A DNA stretch of 64,000 nt from Artemisia argyi (GCA_030686995.1 CM060680.1:78482616-78546615); one strand, 5' to 3'; shown: positions 22,008-34,673, numbered from the stretch's first letter. Notes: generated by a model not told the origin, from the letters alone. Translations and numbers: made by a program.

Positions 22008-23810
22008 TGTCACAACTCGTAATTTCCGGTCATTTTTCCAATCCTCGACAATTTACTATTCACAAGTTACTATTCACTATTTACTATTCATCGATCACTA
22101 TTCATCATTTTTGAGGTCAATTTGACATTCCGAGAAACATTTAGAAATTTTACTATTCACTTGACACTATTCATTTCCGGAAGAAAACCACTATTCACGT
22201 GCATTACTCATGTCATCGTAAATTTAGTTTACGAGTATTCAACTTCGCGTAACCGTATTGGTTCAGGAGCGAATTCATGCTTTATCATTTGGGACATCTC
22301 ATACAGACTAGAAATAGTCTGCATATCATCTTTATGGCACTTGCATACTATTCCACTCGTAGGGTATTCAAATTATATTTTTAATATAATTAACGATTTA
22401 CGTATGTTTATTTTAAATAAACACTAATACGCGAACTATAAATGTGGCTAACAAGTCCGACACTCCCGACTATGATCCCAATATATTTTTATATTCATTT
22501 TTATAATATAAAAATTATAATATTAATTTACCCGGTGTTTAGGAAATTTATTTAATTCATATCGTACGCCTAAATTATTTACGACGGTTTTCGTAAAAAC
22601 TAAACAATAATTTTCCAAATACTCAATACTTATACCCAACATATTTTTATAATTTTTATAACTTTATTATGACCCGGTTAACTCCGTTGAAATTTATTTT
22701 TAGTTAACCTGATACCCGATTACACTTAAAACTAACCAAATACTACACAATCTTACCACTAACTCCCTAAATAATTACCCAACATAACCCCCCCATTTCC
22801 CTCCTTTCATAACCGCCCCCCCCCCCCCCCCCCTCCTAGCCTCCTAATGAGCTAACTACACCAACCAAATTAATTGCTCACCAACCAAATTTAATGTAAC
22901 CTAACAATTGTCTCTTTGTATAAATTAAACTTTTTCATTCATTTTATCACTAAAATCATTTTTACAAGTTCAAGCAAAACTCTTTTCTCTCTTTTCTCTT
23001 GAGGTTGGTTCGAATTAGGGTGGTAAAGGAGCAAGGAGTATAAATTTTACAAGATCTTGTCATAAACTAGTTTATATAATTATCCTTGTTAGAGTTTTGA
23101 AATAAAAACTCAAGGATTAGTAGGTTTTTATCATCCAAACTTCCTAAACCTTCAAGTAAGTAAACAAACTCATTTTTATGATTTTTACAAGTTATTATTA
23201 TGTTTATACATTTCTCTTACAAGATATCATACATGCATCAACTTGTACCACTCCATTTTTGTACATATGTAACTTTGACGCCCTAGAAATGGACACATAA
23301 GAAACCCTTGTTAGACCTAGTGGATTGATGATGTCTAAGGACCCATGACACCCTAAGAAGGTGTATGGTAGGGTTAGATTAGCTTTGTGGTGTTTGAAAG
23401 TGGTTTGATGGAGGATGGAACTAGTTTGGAGACTTGAAAATGGTTTTTGAAACTTTTGATATACCTACTGTCCCTATTTTAATTTCGTGAGAAAATCAGT
23501 AGATGGTGACTAAGTTTTGACCAAAGATTTAGAAAATACATTCAAAAACGAAACTTTGGGCGAAAGAACGGATTAAAACGAGCTTATAACGAAGGAGATA
23601 TGATTTTTGCAAATTTAACGACGAAAACTACTTTTACAAAAACAGCTTGCTGTTTGGCAGATTTCAATGGGTAAAAAGAGATATTAAACGTAACCTAAAG
23701 GAACCGAGTTATCAAAAATATACTAGTATATACAAAGACGAATCCGTGGACATAAAGAACAAGGAAAACGAGCTTAAAACGACCGAGTTATACCCATTCT
23801 AACATCGTCA

Positions 23811-23896
<86 letters not shown>

Positions 23897-25457
23897 ACAC
23901 AAATAAAATAATAACGTACGCGCTAAACGGTATATTTTCTAGAAAATATTACTAAGGACTATTTTCTTATCAAACGAATACGTATGATCCAAGAGGATAT
24001 TATACGACGTAACGACGTTATTTTAAGGTTTTCGATACGAGGAATAGAACGCTAACATTTTTATACGATATATTACGACAAGTTTTTATAACTCCATTGG
24101 GACTTATTTTTCCTAAGTATGGAAACTATTTTACTTTGACAATAACTAATGTTTCCAAGTTACGAGTGGTATAGGCATCATGTGCACGTGCATTCATTTC
24201 ATTATGTCATGATCTAAGGTAGATCGTTATTACTCATATTAGGTTGCGGTTAGAGATCGTGCCTCATTTCAGTGTATCCATTCTTGTCATCGTAGCTATC
24301 GCTCCAGGTGAGTCATAGCCCCTACTTTTTCAATTGTTTTGGTAAACTCTTTGGGGGAGAATACATGCTCGTTTTACTTCAACGCACTACTTGTTTTACC
24401 TGGTTGATTTCTCAAATATTTCCAATGTTACCTAAACATATGTTTGATCACCTGCATTCATTTGTATGTTTGATCACCTGCATTCATTGGTATGTTTGAT
24501 TTCCTGTATTTCATGGGATTGATTATCCTTGTTTATATGACCTCATAGTCACCAATTGTTCCTATATGCTCATTGTAATACTGTGGTATTCCCCACTTGG
24601 CTGTGATGTCAAACGTAATATTGTGGTATTCCCCACTTGGCTGTGATGTCAAACGACTTGGCTATGATGTCAAACGTAATATTGTGGTATTCCCCACTTG
24701 GCTGTGATGTCAAACGTAGTATTGCTGTTTCCCTACTTGATTGACCTATATGTTCATTGTAATATTGTGGTATTCCCCACTTGGCTGTGATGTCAAACGT
24801 ATTGTGGTATTCCCCACTTGGCTGTGATGTCAAACGTAATATTACTGTTTCATTTCTTGACTGAATTGCGATGCCTTTTCATCAACCTTATTACGGGTTT
24901 TCCCGCTTGACTGATTTATCATATGGCCTCATTGACTGAATTATTTATATAGTCGTTTTGCTATATTTATCTGGGAATTTAAATACAAGTATTACTTTTG
25001 TTCACGTAAGCATATTTCTTTTGGCAGTGGGTTGTAAACACACAGGTTACAAGTCTCTTATGGCGGGACCTGTAACTGAGTGGATTTATGATGCCTTTGC
25101 TGGGCGATCTTTTCTCTATAGGCATTAATTGTTAAACAAACTCTATGAACTCACCAACCTCGTGTTGACACTTTAGCATGTATTTTCAGGTTTTAACCTA
25201 TGGCACACTACTGGAGGTTTTGGCAGGGCAGGGCATGGTCATAGAAGACTCTGATATCCATTTAGGGACCGTTTTAAACTACTTTTAAGGGCCTACTTCC
25301 GCACTACTTTTAACAATGTAAATTTAACATTTTTGATTAAACTATTTATTTTAAATGATTCAAATGAAAACCATTTTTGAACTGTGTTGTGTTACCGATT
25401 GAGTTACACCCCAGCTACACATATGCTTCCGCTGGACCCGATTTTGGGGGTGTGACA
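22008..25457 (+). repeat. 3' LTR of chromovirus B
   Basis: 3450 bp, TGTCACAACTCG...GGGTGTGACA, preceded by a purine-rich CCTTAAGGGGTAAAGAC that is the likely PPT. Differences from the 5' LTR are scattered single bases, microsatellite lengths and the tandem-repeat count. The candidate intron maps to 24308-25189. Confidence 0.93.
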
Positions 25458-25996
25458 CCATGGTAAGGATTAGAAGGAGTCTTCACACTATGCTGTTGAC
25501 AATCTCTAATTCCTTATCTGTAAGTACCGGATGTTTTATTGCTAACTGTTTATATGCAGGGACACTTCATCTCCATGGCGATAGATTCCACATGCTCATA
25601 CATACATCTGGAAGTTAAAGAAAGCTCCCTCAAAGATCTATACAACACAAAGTTCAAAGAAAGATTCTACGCCAAAAAGAAGAATCTACAAAGTATAAAG
25701 ACTAAGGATCAAAGTGAAAGAAAGGGAACTACGTGCATATGAATATCAAAGTCCAAAGATGTATGAGCATGTTGGAATGGCAAACAACCACCACAGACGC
25801 AGAAGTGACGAAAGGCAGATAACTCCACATCACAAAGGAACAAAGAACAATGAAAAATCAGTTATCAAAGATCACAAAGCTTGAAGGAACAAAGACTAAA
25901 GACTATTCTACAACGACACACAAAGTTAAAGACAAAGAACACGGAAGACCCACTCACGTGGAGCATCATTCGAATGACCACCCCTTAGGGGGAGAT
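25458..25996 (+). other. Remainder of Copia A 3' region with PPT
   Basis: It starts with the CCATG duplication and continues the A 3' noncoding sequence. No ORF of note. The PPT TTAGGGGGAGAT ends at 25996 next to the LTR. Confidence 0.75.
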
Positions 25997-26405
25997 TGTT
26001 AGCATTAAAACATTTATATATAAAAGTGATGGTCATTCTCATATTGTAACTTTGTGTCGTTTGTTAAAGATTAGTAATAGTTTAGTCATTGGGCTTTGGA
26101 CTTGGCAAGCTAATATGTTATGTGCTATGTTTCATAAGCCTTGTTATCTAAACATGTAACCAAGTCCAAGCCCAAGTCCATTAGAAAGCCCATGAGGCCT
26201 TTCTCTCTAACTATAAAAGGCACCTTACCTCTCATTTGTAAGGTGTGCTTGTGTGTGTAAGTGTGTGTGTTTTTTAATAAAAGTTCTCTTCATCTTATTA
26301 CTCTTTTTCATATAATCTAACGCCACACATATCATATCAAGTCACCATCTTTCCTTCTTCTAGTGCTTATATTTGTGATAAAGTTGATATATCTAAGGTC
26401 CTACA
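25997..26405 (+). repeat. 3' LTR of Copia A
   Basis: It begins TGTTAGCATTAAAAC right after a PPT and ends with CCTACA at the junction with element C, giving about 409 bp. A TATA box TATAAAAG (26212-26219) and an AATAAA signal (26276-26281) are properly ordered. The end is not confirmed because the 5' LTR is off the window and the next base belongs to a truncated LTR. Confidence 0.75.
26212..26219 (+). promoter_or_regulatory. TATA box in LTR of Copia A
   Basis: CTATAAAAGG about 215 bases into the LTR, with an AATAAA polyadenylation signal about 60 bases downstream, as usual for short Copia LTRs. Confidence 0.7.
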
Positions 26406-28636
26406 ACCGCGACTCAGTCGAGTCGTGTAGACACGGGTTTGGCTTGGTAAACCAACCCGAGTGTGACCTTGGTTATATTGTTTCTTGAGTGTAACTTGGT
26501 TTTGTAATTGGTTGGTTGTTTATTTTATTTCTTGGCCGAATACATGTGGGTCGAGACCATGTTTGGTCTCGACATTGGATATTGGTATTGAGAAGTGTTG
26601 ACGAAATGTGTTATTGGGGACCGATTGTGAGACGGTCACTTAGATTGACGGAGATAGGTTAGTCGGGTGCCGTAGTCGGACCCTATTGTTGTAGCACGTG
26701 GATTGGGATTGTGTTGGACGGAGATGTATTGATTTTATGACTATTGCTTATTACTTTGGACTTGGACAATGAGCCGAGAGTCATGACTCGGACATGTGAC
26801 CATTTCGTATGACTCGATAACGATTTACAATTAAAACATAAATAATAAAACTCGTAATAATAATTATTGGTAATATAAACGTTTATATGAATATATAGAC
26901 GTGAATAACGGATATATAATTATATAAATGCGTATATATAATAATAAAAATCACGAGTCATATTATAAATAATACGACTAAATATATATTAGGCTACGAG
27001 AGTAGCGTAATATTATTGGAAGTATTATTATAAAAATGTGTTATAAAACGAGAAACTCTCGACAATTACTAAACATTAAATAAAATGTCATTTTTATATA
27101 TATAACGAGTAAACTTATCGAGTTATGCGGAGCCGTGGTCACTCGAGTTTAGGTAAGTTTTATTTGTGACTTTCGTGTTGTCACGGATATATGACGATTA
27201 ATATAAGCGTTTTCTATAACTAAATAACTACTTAACCGAAAGGTTGAACCGGGTTATTTGGCTATACGAAATGAGTATATTAATGGGCATCGTATCCTAC
27301 GACGCCCATAGGTTGTGGTATATGTAAAGGGTAATAAATTGCGAATATATATATATCGGGAAATCTGGCCAATTTGACGATGTATATAAGGAGTTTATTA
27401 AACTACGATATATACCATATAGTATTTATGTGCTATGTGCTTTAGGATTGGGTGTAATCTTGGAACGGTATGTTACGTAAATAAATATGGGGATTATCAA
27501 ATCGACGGATTTGATAAACTTTGGCGATTTATTTAAATAATATATTGGGCTAATATTAGATCTATAGTTTATTTATTATTCTTTTGTGTGAATTTTTGGT
27601 TTGTTTTGTGTCGACCCACCACCCGTATGGATACCAAACGTAAATACACCAAACTATTACGAAATGGATTTTCAGAAAATAAAACGGATTACGTCCGGGT
27701 TTGGGAATATTTTGAATTTGAGGAAATGATTTCTGAACGAGTTGATATTGTTAGGTCGTGTCGAGTCCGTAGTTGCCGTCTTGTGAGTTACTATACATCT
27801 TACTTCTACCAACTTCTTCTTGCTATTTTTTGGACTTGAGGTGAGTCATAGCCCCACTTTTTACACTTGAACTATGTTTTCAATACTTGGGGTGAGAAAC
27901 GTGCAAATTGTTTTATGTGGACTATTTATCGCTTCCATATTCTTTCTAAACTTGCTATGCGTATGGACTAGGATGTATTGTCAACTTTAGTCACATATTT
28001 AGTGTGTACTATTCAAGTTTGGCTTATTTGGAATTGTCAGCTTTAGTCACACGGTTCGTGTGTACTATTCAAGGTTGGCTTATTTAGATACTGTAGTGTG
28101 CACCTATAGGTTATTAATACTTCGGAGGTTATCCAAGTATTTATTGGTATTGCGGGGGTTACCCGAATATCTATGTTAGAACGGAGGGTATCCGTGTGTT
28201 ATGTTGGAGCGGAGGGTATTCGCAGGCTTTTAGTGAGTCCTTAGTCTATCTAGCAAGCGTTTTGCGTATACATCCACTATATTGTTAGAAGAATTTAAAC
28301 CTATGATCTCACCAGCGAAAGCTGACTTTTAGCACGTTTTCTCAGGTAATTAAGAGATGATATGGATGCATGGTTTGGATGGCTCGGCTAAGGTTCCTGG
28401 TTTATGGATCAATTTTTCTAAACTCTGATATTGAATTATGGACCTACTGTTATTTTCTTTTGGGCCTGACTCTGAATGATGTTGGGATAAATGTAAACTT
28501 TAAAACCCCGTTTTGGTTGCGTGTTTATTATGTTTACTTTATCTCATTCTATTATGTCTTGTGTTGGATACCAATCCCCGTAGCACCCCGAAAGCTTGTT
28601 GAGTCTTTCGCTGTATCAAATTTTGGGGGTGTTACA
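26406..28636 (+). repeat. 5' LTR of chromovirus C, first ~1218 bp missing
   Basis: It aligns with 44086-46327 of the 3' LTR from the shared ACCGCGACTCAGTCGAG onward and ends with GGGGGTGTTACA. The missing part corresponds to 42868-44085 and includes the probable promoter region. It contains a partial ~55-bp duplication around 27979-28087 (TTTAGTCACA / GTGTGTACTATTCAAG) and the donor/acceptor pair. Confidence 0.9.
27841..28345 (+). other. Candidate intron within 5' LTR C
   Basis: Donor GAG/GTGAGTCATAGCCCC and acceptor AGCACGTTTTCTCAG/GTAATT. The donor block is the same as in element B. Spliced length would be reduced by 505 bases. Confidence 0.5.
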
Positions 28637-28639
28637 GAT

Positions 28640-28652
28640 TGGTATCAGAGCC
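28640..28652 (+). other. Primer binding site, tRNA-iMet (C)
   Basis: TGGTATCAGAGCC, three bases after the LTR end. Confidence 0.95.
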
Positions 28653-29030
28653 AAGGTTATAGAGAACTAGGTAAATAAACGCCTAAACTATAACCGAATT
28701 TTTATAGAAAATGATCCTTGACCACTGCCTGCCAGCCCGCCAAGCCGAAGCATCTTCTATTATTTTGAGGTATTATGAGATATTTGAGATGATTGTTAGA
28801 TTTGTAATTTCTTGAGATGATTTGAGGTTTATGGATTTAGTAATAAGATGGCGTTTCGAGGAATTATATGGTCTAATTGTTTTATAAATGTTTTAGTAAT
28901 GCGGTATTTGAAACTCTTTATTGAGATTATATGATTGAATTATTTGATGAGGATTTTTGGTATGGTATTTTGAGTTGTGATTTAGTTGTTTTGAAACACT
29001 TACACCTACCCTACGCTGTTGTCACAGACC
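28653..29030 (+). other. Leader of element C
   Basis: About 380 noncoding AT-rich bases between PBS and the accessory ORF. No feature seen. Confidence 0.6.
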
Positions 29031-30107
29031 ATGGCCTCCCATATGCCCGATGTTGTCGAGGATATTCTTACTGCACCGGTATTACCAGCACAGTTCATTA
29101 TGGCATCTGATGATCCTTACCAGATTGCCATGCTTTCAGCTACTATGCCGCAGACAGCTTCTACTTCAGCACTACCTGCTGCATCTACGCAGGGACCCTC
29201 ATCTTCTCTAGGGCTCCCTGGTACATCGAGGCAGCTTACTCTTCGTCAGGCTTTGGCTCGTGTGGCCCCACGCTTTGCCCACCGAGCTACGGCACGCATG
29301 TCGGTATGCCCTACTCCATCACCTTTACAGATTGATGCTCACTCTCTTCTGTTAGAGGTGCCATCCACATCATTGCGTTGTCGTCCTAGATCACCTACCA
29401 CATCTCCACATGGTTCACCTGTTAGGAGACGACGATTGATGAGGTACTCTTCCGATGAGGAGGAGGAGGAGGAGTACGAGGGTGAGGATGAGGCTTATGA
29501 CCCTGAGGGGGAGGATGACCCTCAGGAGGCTGAGCAGGGTGATGATGATGACCCTGAGGAGGAGGATGACCCTCAGGAGGATGAGATACCTGATGATGAT
29601 GATGTGTTAGTACCACCAGATCAGGCTGAGGAGCCTGTCTCACCCGATCATCCGTTTCTATTAGATTCACCACCTAGTAGTCCAGTGGCATCGGATGCGT
29701 CATCTGAGGTTTCTGCTGAGCAGGCCGAGTTAGGTGAGAGTGGCAGGTTGTGGGCTCAGATTACTACCCAAGGCGAGAAGATCTCGCGAGTATCTGATCG
29801 ACTTGAGAGAGCTATCAGAGAGTTTTTAGCGGATTTGAGAGTTGACATGACTGTTGTTGAGGGCAGGTCGATTGAGATGAGGAGAGTTTTGATGTAGGTT
29901 CATGAGCAGATCGCGAGTTTACAGCGAGGTTTTGTCACAGCTTGAGAGGCCGACCGCAAGCTATGACAGCGGAAGACCGAGCTAGAGAAGGAGGTGGCAG
30001 ACCTCAAGAGAGACAGCGACACCCATAGTGTGGAGCTAGGATCATTATGGATGGATCTTGATGGCTTGAGGCAGGAGTTGAGGAGCCTCCGCCAGCAGCG
30101 TGGCTAG
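29031..30107 (+). pseudogene. Accessory acidic coiled-coil ORF upstream of gag (three stops)
   Basis: A 358-codon frame from the ATG at 29031. The first part is Ala/Ser/Pro-rich. The middle, about residues 140-215, is strongly acidic with repeated EEDDPQE/DDDDP blocks. The last third is helical with heptad-like Leu/Arg (ISRVSDRLERAIREFLADL, then ELEKEVADLKRDSD and LRQELRSLRQQ), suggesting a coiled coil. In-frame stops are TAG 29895-29897, TGA 29943-29945 and TGA 29964-29966; the helix pattern continues past them, so the original protein reached 30107. It is not Gag, which starts at 30464. Unknown function; I see no zinc knuckle. Confidence 0.65.
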
Positions 30108-30463
30108 TTGCTTGGGTTATGTTGTTTTGTTGCTTTCTACCCGAGGAGTGTTCGGTTAGAAAAGCTAGTTATCATATTTCGATGTATTTTGTTCAGTATC
30201 CGTCTCTTTTGGAACGATTAATATGTTTTGTGTTTTCCAGTAGTTGGAACGATGTTAGATCTCTATTGTATGGTTGATGGTTATTAATATATGGTATTAT
30301 GTAATTTTGGGTATTATGGAAATTGAGTCCCTATTCGCTTTATTGATGTTACGTGGTGTATTGTTGCTATTCTTTCCATGACTTGGCTTCGTTGAATTAC
30401 TTTTGTTGAGCATATTGATAAGTTCTATTGGAGACTCATGAACTTGTATGATGTTTCAGATCG
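30108..30463 (+). other. Spacer between accessory ORF and gag
   Basis: About 355 AT-rich noncoding bases. TTGTTTTG-type sequence only; no ORF. Confidence 0.6.
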
Positions 30464-33262
30464 ATGGCCCCACGATGAAACCCGGTTAGAGCTACCAGAA
30501 CTGGTCCTGCAGTGACTACCCCTGGTCGTCGAGGACGCCGACCTACTCGAAATGTTGAAACCCCTACTCCTGACAACCTGGACACTACTAACCGCAATAA
30601 CAGGAATCAAAATGTTGATGTTCAGGGAGACAATGATCATGTTCCACTTAATGCATCTACTGTGGATCAAGGAATGATCAATCAACTTGTGGAGCAAAGA
30701 GTTGCTGAACTACTAGCTGAGTCAAATCATTCCAACAATTCTGCTGGAACTTTTCCACCTGTTCGTGCTAATGGATGTCAATACAAGGAGTTCAATAGTT
30801 TGGTGGAACTGAAGGAGTGGTTTACTTGGTCAGATGGATTGAGAAGACTGAGTCAGTGTTCAATGTCAGTGGTTGTGCGGAGAATGCGAAGGTAAAGTTT
30901 GCTTCTTTTACTTTCAAGGATGAAGCTTTAACTTGGTGGAACAATTACCGAAATTCTGTTGGGAGTGATGTAGCTTATGCCATGACTTGGGAGCAATTTA
31001 AGTCTCTGCTGATTCAGACTTATTGCCCAAGGAATGAGGTTAAGAAGCTAGAGATTGAGTTTTGGAACCACAAGGTGAAAGGTAATGATATGACGACTTA
31101 CAATCGTCGTTATCAGGAGTTGGCCTTGCTTTGCCCAGATATGGTAAAAACTGAGACTCAAAAGATCGAGAGGTATACTGATGGGTTGCCTGTAGCTACA
31201 AGGAATGATGTGATTTCTGCTAGGCCTGCAAACATCCATGAGGCAATCACAATTGCTCAACAACTTATGGATTCGTTGGAATTGGAAGGAGCTGATAAGG
31301 AGAAGAATGGAAAGAGAAAGAGAGACCATCACTCTAAGGGTAATGATCACCGAAGCAAAAGACAAACTAAGGCTTATGCTATCGGGAATGGAGATAAGAA
31401 GAACCAGAACGGTGATGCACCCAAGTGTGGTCGTTGCCACCAGTATCATACTGGATGGTGTAGTGTGAAATGCCAGAACTGCTCAAAGAAAGGACACACA
31501 GCTAAGGATTGTAGAGCTCGACCTCTTGCTATGGTTCAAGCTGCTCCTGAGATGAGAAATAAGGCAGACGTTACTTTTTATGGGTGTGGAAAGAAGGGAC
31601 ACTATAGGAACGAGTGTAGAGAATCGTGGAACCGAGGAAATCAAGGCTTGGGTGGTAATGGGTACAATCATGGAAACCGTGGAGCTGGAGGAAACCGTGG
31701 ACGACAAGATAACGGGGACCAACGTGTGGAAGCTGGAGCTGCTCAGGGAAGAGTGTATGTACTCGGGAACGAGAGAGGAGAAGATCCGAACGTCGTTACT
31801 GGTACGTTCCTTCTCAATAATCGTTATGCTTCCATACTATTTGATACTGGTGCCGATAGGAGTTTTGTGTCCACTACGTTTGCACCCTTACTAGAGAAAC
31901 CCCCGATGGCCTTAGGAATTGGATATGATATAGAGTTAGCAAATGGGAATATAGAAAGAATTAATACCATCATTCGCGGTTGCACGTTAAATTTCTTGAA
32001 CCACCCATTCAACATAGATCTTCTACCCGTCACGTTAGGGAGTTTTGATGTCATCATTGGTATGGATTGGTTGTCGAAGTATCATGCTCACATACTTTGC
32101 GACGAGAAGATCGTGCGTGTACCTTACGGAAAGGAAATCCTAAATATACTAGGAGATCGAAAGGATTCGAGGAGCCCATCCCGGTTAGCAGTCATTTCTT
32201 GCACTAAGTTACCAAAGCTAATGGAGAAAGGATGTTACCTTTTCTTAGCTCAAATTTCTGAGAAAGGAGGGACGAAGGAAAAGGAAAGGTGCATTGGAGA
32301 TGTGCCTATAGTTCGTGATTTTCCTGATGTGTTTCCCGATGATTTGCCGGGAATCCCGCCAACTAGACAAGTGGAGTTTCAGATTGAGTTGATACCTGGT
32401 GCTGCACCTGTAGCGCGAGCGCCTTATCGTCTTGCACCTACCGAGCTAGAAGAGTTGTCAAAACAATTGGCGGAGTTAGCCGAAAAAGGATTCATAAGAC
32501 CAAGTTCTTCACCTTGGGGAGCCCCAGTCTTATTCGTGAAGAAGAAGGATGGATCGTTTCGTATGTGCATTGATTACCATGAGTTGAACAAGTTAACGAT
32601 GAAGAATAGATACTCGTTACCGAGGATCGATGACTTGTTCGATCAACTCCAAGGATCGAGTGTGTATTCGAAGATCGATTTGAGATCGGGATATCATCAA
32701 CTTCGAGTTCGCGAGGAAGATATTCCGAAAACGGCTTTCAGAACCCGTTACGGGCATTACGAGTTTCAGGTGATGCCGTTTGGGTTGACTAACGCACCGG
32801 CGATATTCATGGATCTCATGAATTGAGTGTGTAAGCCTTACTTAGATAAGTTTGTGATTGTGTTCATCGATGACATTCTGATTTATTCGAAGAGTGAGAA
32901 GGAGCATGAGGAGCATCTAAGACTTATCTTAGAATTGCTTAGGAAGGAGAAACTGTATGCCAAGTTTTCTAAATGTGAATTTTGGATTCCGACGGAACAA
33001 TTTTTGGGTCATGTAATTGATAGGCAAGGAGTCCATGTGGATCCCGCTAAGATTGAGGCAATAAAAGATTGGGTTGCGCCTACGACCCCAACAGAAGTTC
33101 GTCAATTTTTAGGTTTAGCCGGTTATTACCGAAGATTCATCGAGGGATTTTCGAAGATAGCTAAACCATTAACCAAAGTGACTTAAAAGAGTGTTACGTA
33201 TGAATGAGGAGATAAAGAATAGGAAGCATTTCAATTACTTAAGAAGATGTTGTGTAGTGCTC
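30464..33262 (+). pseudogene. gag-pol: Chromovirus Gag-Pol, 5' part: Gag, protease, RT
   Basis: The likely start is the ATG at 30464 (MAPR), followed by TGA at 30476-30478. The frame then shifts by one base near 30797, apparently a lost T in a T run, before [18 protein letters not shown]. Domains in order: Retrotrans_gag ([20 protein letters not shown]), zinc knuckle [14 protein letters not shown], a second knuckle with its first Cys changed ([14 protein letters not shown]), aspartic protease [12 protein letters not shown], and RT ([44 protein letters not shown]). Stops occur at 32824, 33184, 33205 and 33220. The RT position usually Arg in DYRELNK is His. F is inserted after codon ...LCSA. 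Confidence 0.9.
33258..33262. repeat. Target site duplication TGCTC (left, F)
   Basis: TGCTC precedes the TGATGAGG start of F and recurs at 40940-40944 after its CGCATCA end. The pol frame of C resumes there. Confidence 0.95.
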
Positions 33263-34667
33263 TGATGAGGCGAAAAATGATCCGTTTTTAGGGGTCATTT
33301 AAGCCGGAATTCGAATTTATTTGATCAAATATTGCCCTAAATCGTTCCTTTTGTGATTTTAGGTACTTTGGGAGTGAAATCTGGAAAAGGAAGCAATTCG
33401 GACGTTTTTGGAGCATAAAAGTAAAGAAAACGCCAAAGTCTTAATTTTTCAAGCTGGGAACAGTAGGTGACAGCGTCAAGAGTAATTTCCTGACGGTGTC
33501 AAGAGCAAAATTCCATGACGACCCAGTACAGATTTGACGGGGTCACGAGGGTAGGGCGTCAAGAGTAAAAGTCATGACGGCCGGGAAATGATTTGGTCTT
33601 GACGGCGTCAAATGTAGATCAAGGCAGTCCGAGAATAGTTTTGGCGGCGAGGTGACGGCGTCACAATGTTTGTCTTGACGCCGTCAGACCTCTTTTCCTA
33701 TATATAGTTTTCTAATTTTTCACATAAAATGAGAGAAGTTTTGGGAGAAACCCTAAGTACGATTTTGGTGTAACTTTACAGGTTTTTCAAGGGTTCCAAA
33801 CCCTTGATACCTTGCATGTTTAATCAAGATAAGTGTTCCTTTAATTCAATCAATATGTCTAAGTGTTGGTTGTCTAAATCTTGTTCTTGTCTTAATTCCA
33901 TCATGCTAGGCTAGATCTATCTTGTGTTTGCTTAGATCTAATGAAACCTAGATGTTAATTATGTGTTGATTACTTGTTTATACTTGTCTTGGATGAATGA
34001 TTTATATGTTAGGCTTAAGAAAACTGGCAGATCTCCAATTGGTAACATGCTTGAACGTCTTAAGAAACATGAACCAATGCGCACTAGGTCTTTATTGGTT
34101 GTATTTAATGCATGAGCCACTGTTTACAATCCCTATAGTTGTGCTGGGCATGGTGTAGGAGGAGATAAGAGCTCATAGAATTGGGGAGTTAAGTGTGCCA
34201 CCCCATGAATGATATTAAGGAATACGATCCGTCATCCATGCAATTATAACAAGTAATTAACGTGTAAAAGATGTCTAGGGAGTAGTGAAATCTAAGTAAA
34301 CACATTTTCTCCAATTACTGCTCACAACTTTAGTATAATTTAGTTTATTTTCATTTCTAGTATTTTATTTTTATTGCATTTTAGTATTGGGTTAGTTGAA
34401 TAGCAACTAATTCCGCCCAAATCCTTCAAACCCGAGATTTTAAATTGCTTTTTATAAAATATAAAAACACAAAAATAATCATCTCTCACCTTTAGAACTA
34501 GTATTTAGGCTTTCTAATCCTAGCGACACTATTCCTAAGCTGAACGATCAATCCTCCGGTACTTGTCACTATACTATACTACAACGATCAGGTACACTGC
34601 CTGGTGGGGGTTGTAAGCTTCTCGAGATCCCTCGAGAGGTAAAGCCTGTTGCGATTCCCACGCATCA
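33263..34667 (+). repeat. 5' LTR of F
   Basis: TGATGAGGCGAAAAATG...CACGCATCA, 1405 bp. It includes many GACGGCGTCA-like copies at about 33465-33695 (GGCGTCAAGAG, GACGGCGTCA, GACGCCGTCA), and CCTATATATAG at about 33698-33708, a possible TATA box followed by an AGAGAAG leader. Confidence 0.95.
33465..33695. repeat. GACGGCGTCA-rich region in LTR F
   Basis: At least seven copies of a (T)GACGG(C/T)GTCA-like word, some in inverted orientation (GACGCCGTCA), just upstream of the TATATATAG sequence. GACGGCGTCA is close to a palindrome built around the bZIP-type TGACG core, so it may be a promoter-proximal array. The same array is in the 3' LTR (about 39737-39966). Two copies also occur at 37480-37520 in the internal region. 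Confidence 0.6.
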
Positions 34668-34673
34668 AGTTTT

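Noticed and set aside
25997..26405. Solo LTR interpretation
   Set aside because: A PPT directly precedes it and the Copia A pol lies upstream in the same orientation, so it is a 3' LTR.
27588..27839. 83-codon frame in both LTRs of C
   Set aside because: Identical placement in the two LTRs explains its repetition; no motif, and it ends exactly at the candidate splice donor.
28640..28652. tRNA-like sequences next to LTRs
   Set aside because: These are only 12-19-base primer binding sites complementary to tRNA 3' ends; no cloverleaf or A/B boxes seen.
29422..29673. His/Pro-rich minus-strand frame
   Set aside because: Antisense of the acidic region of the accessory ORF in C.
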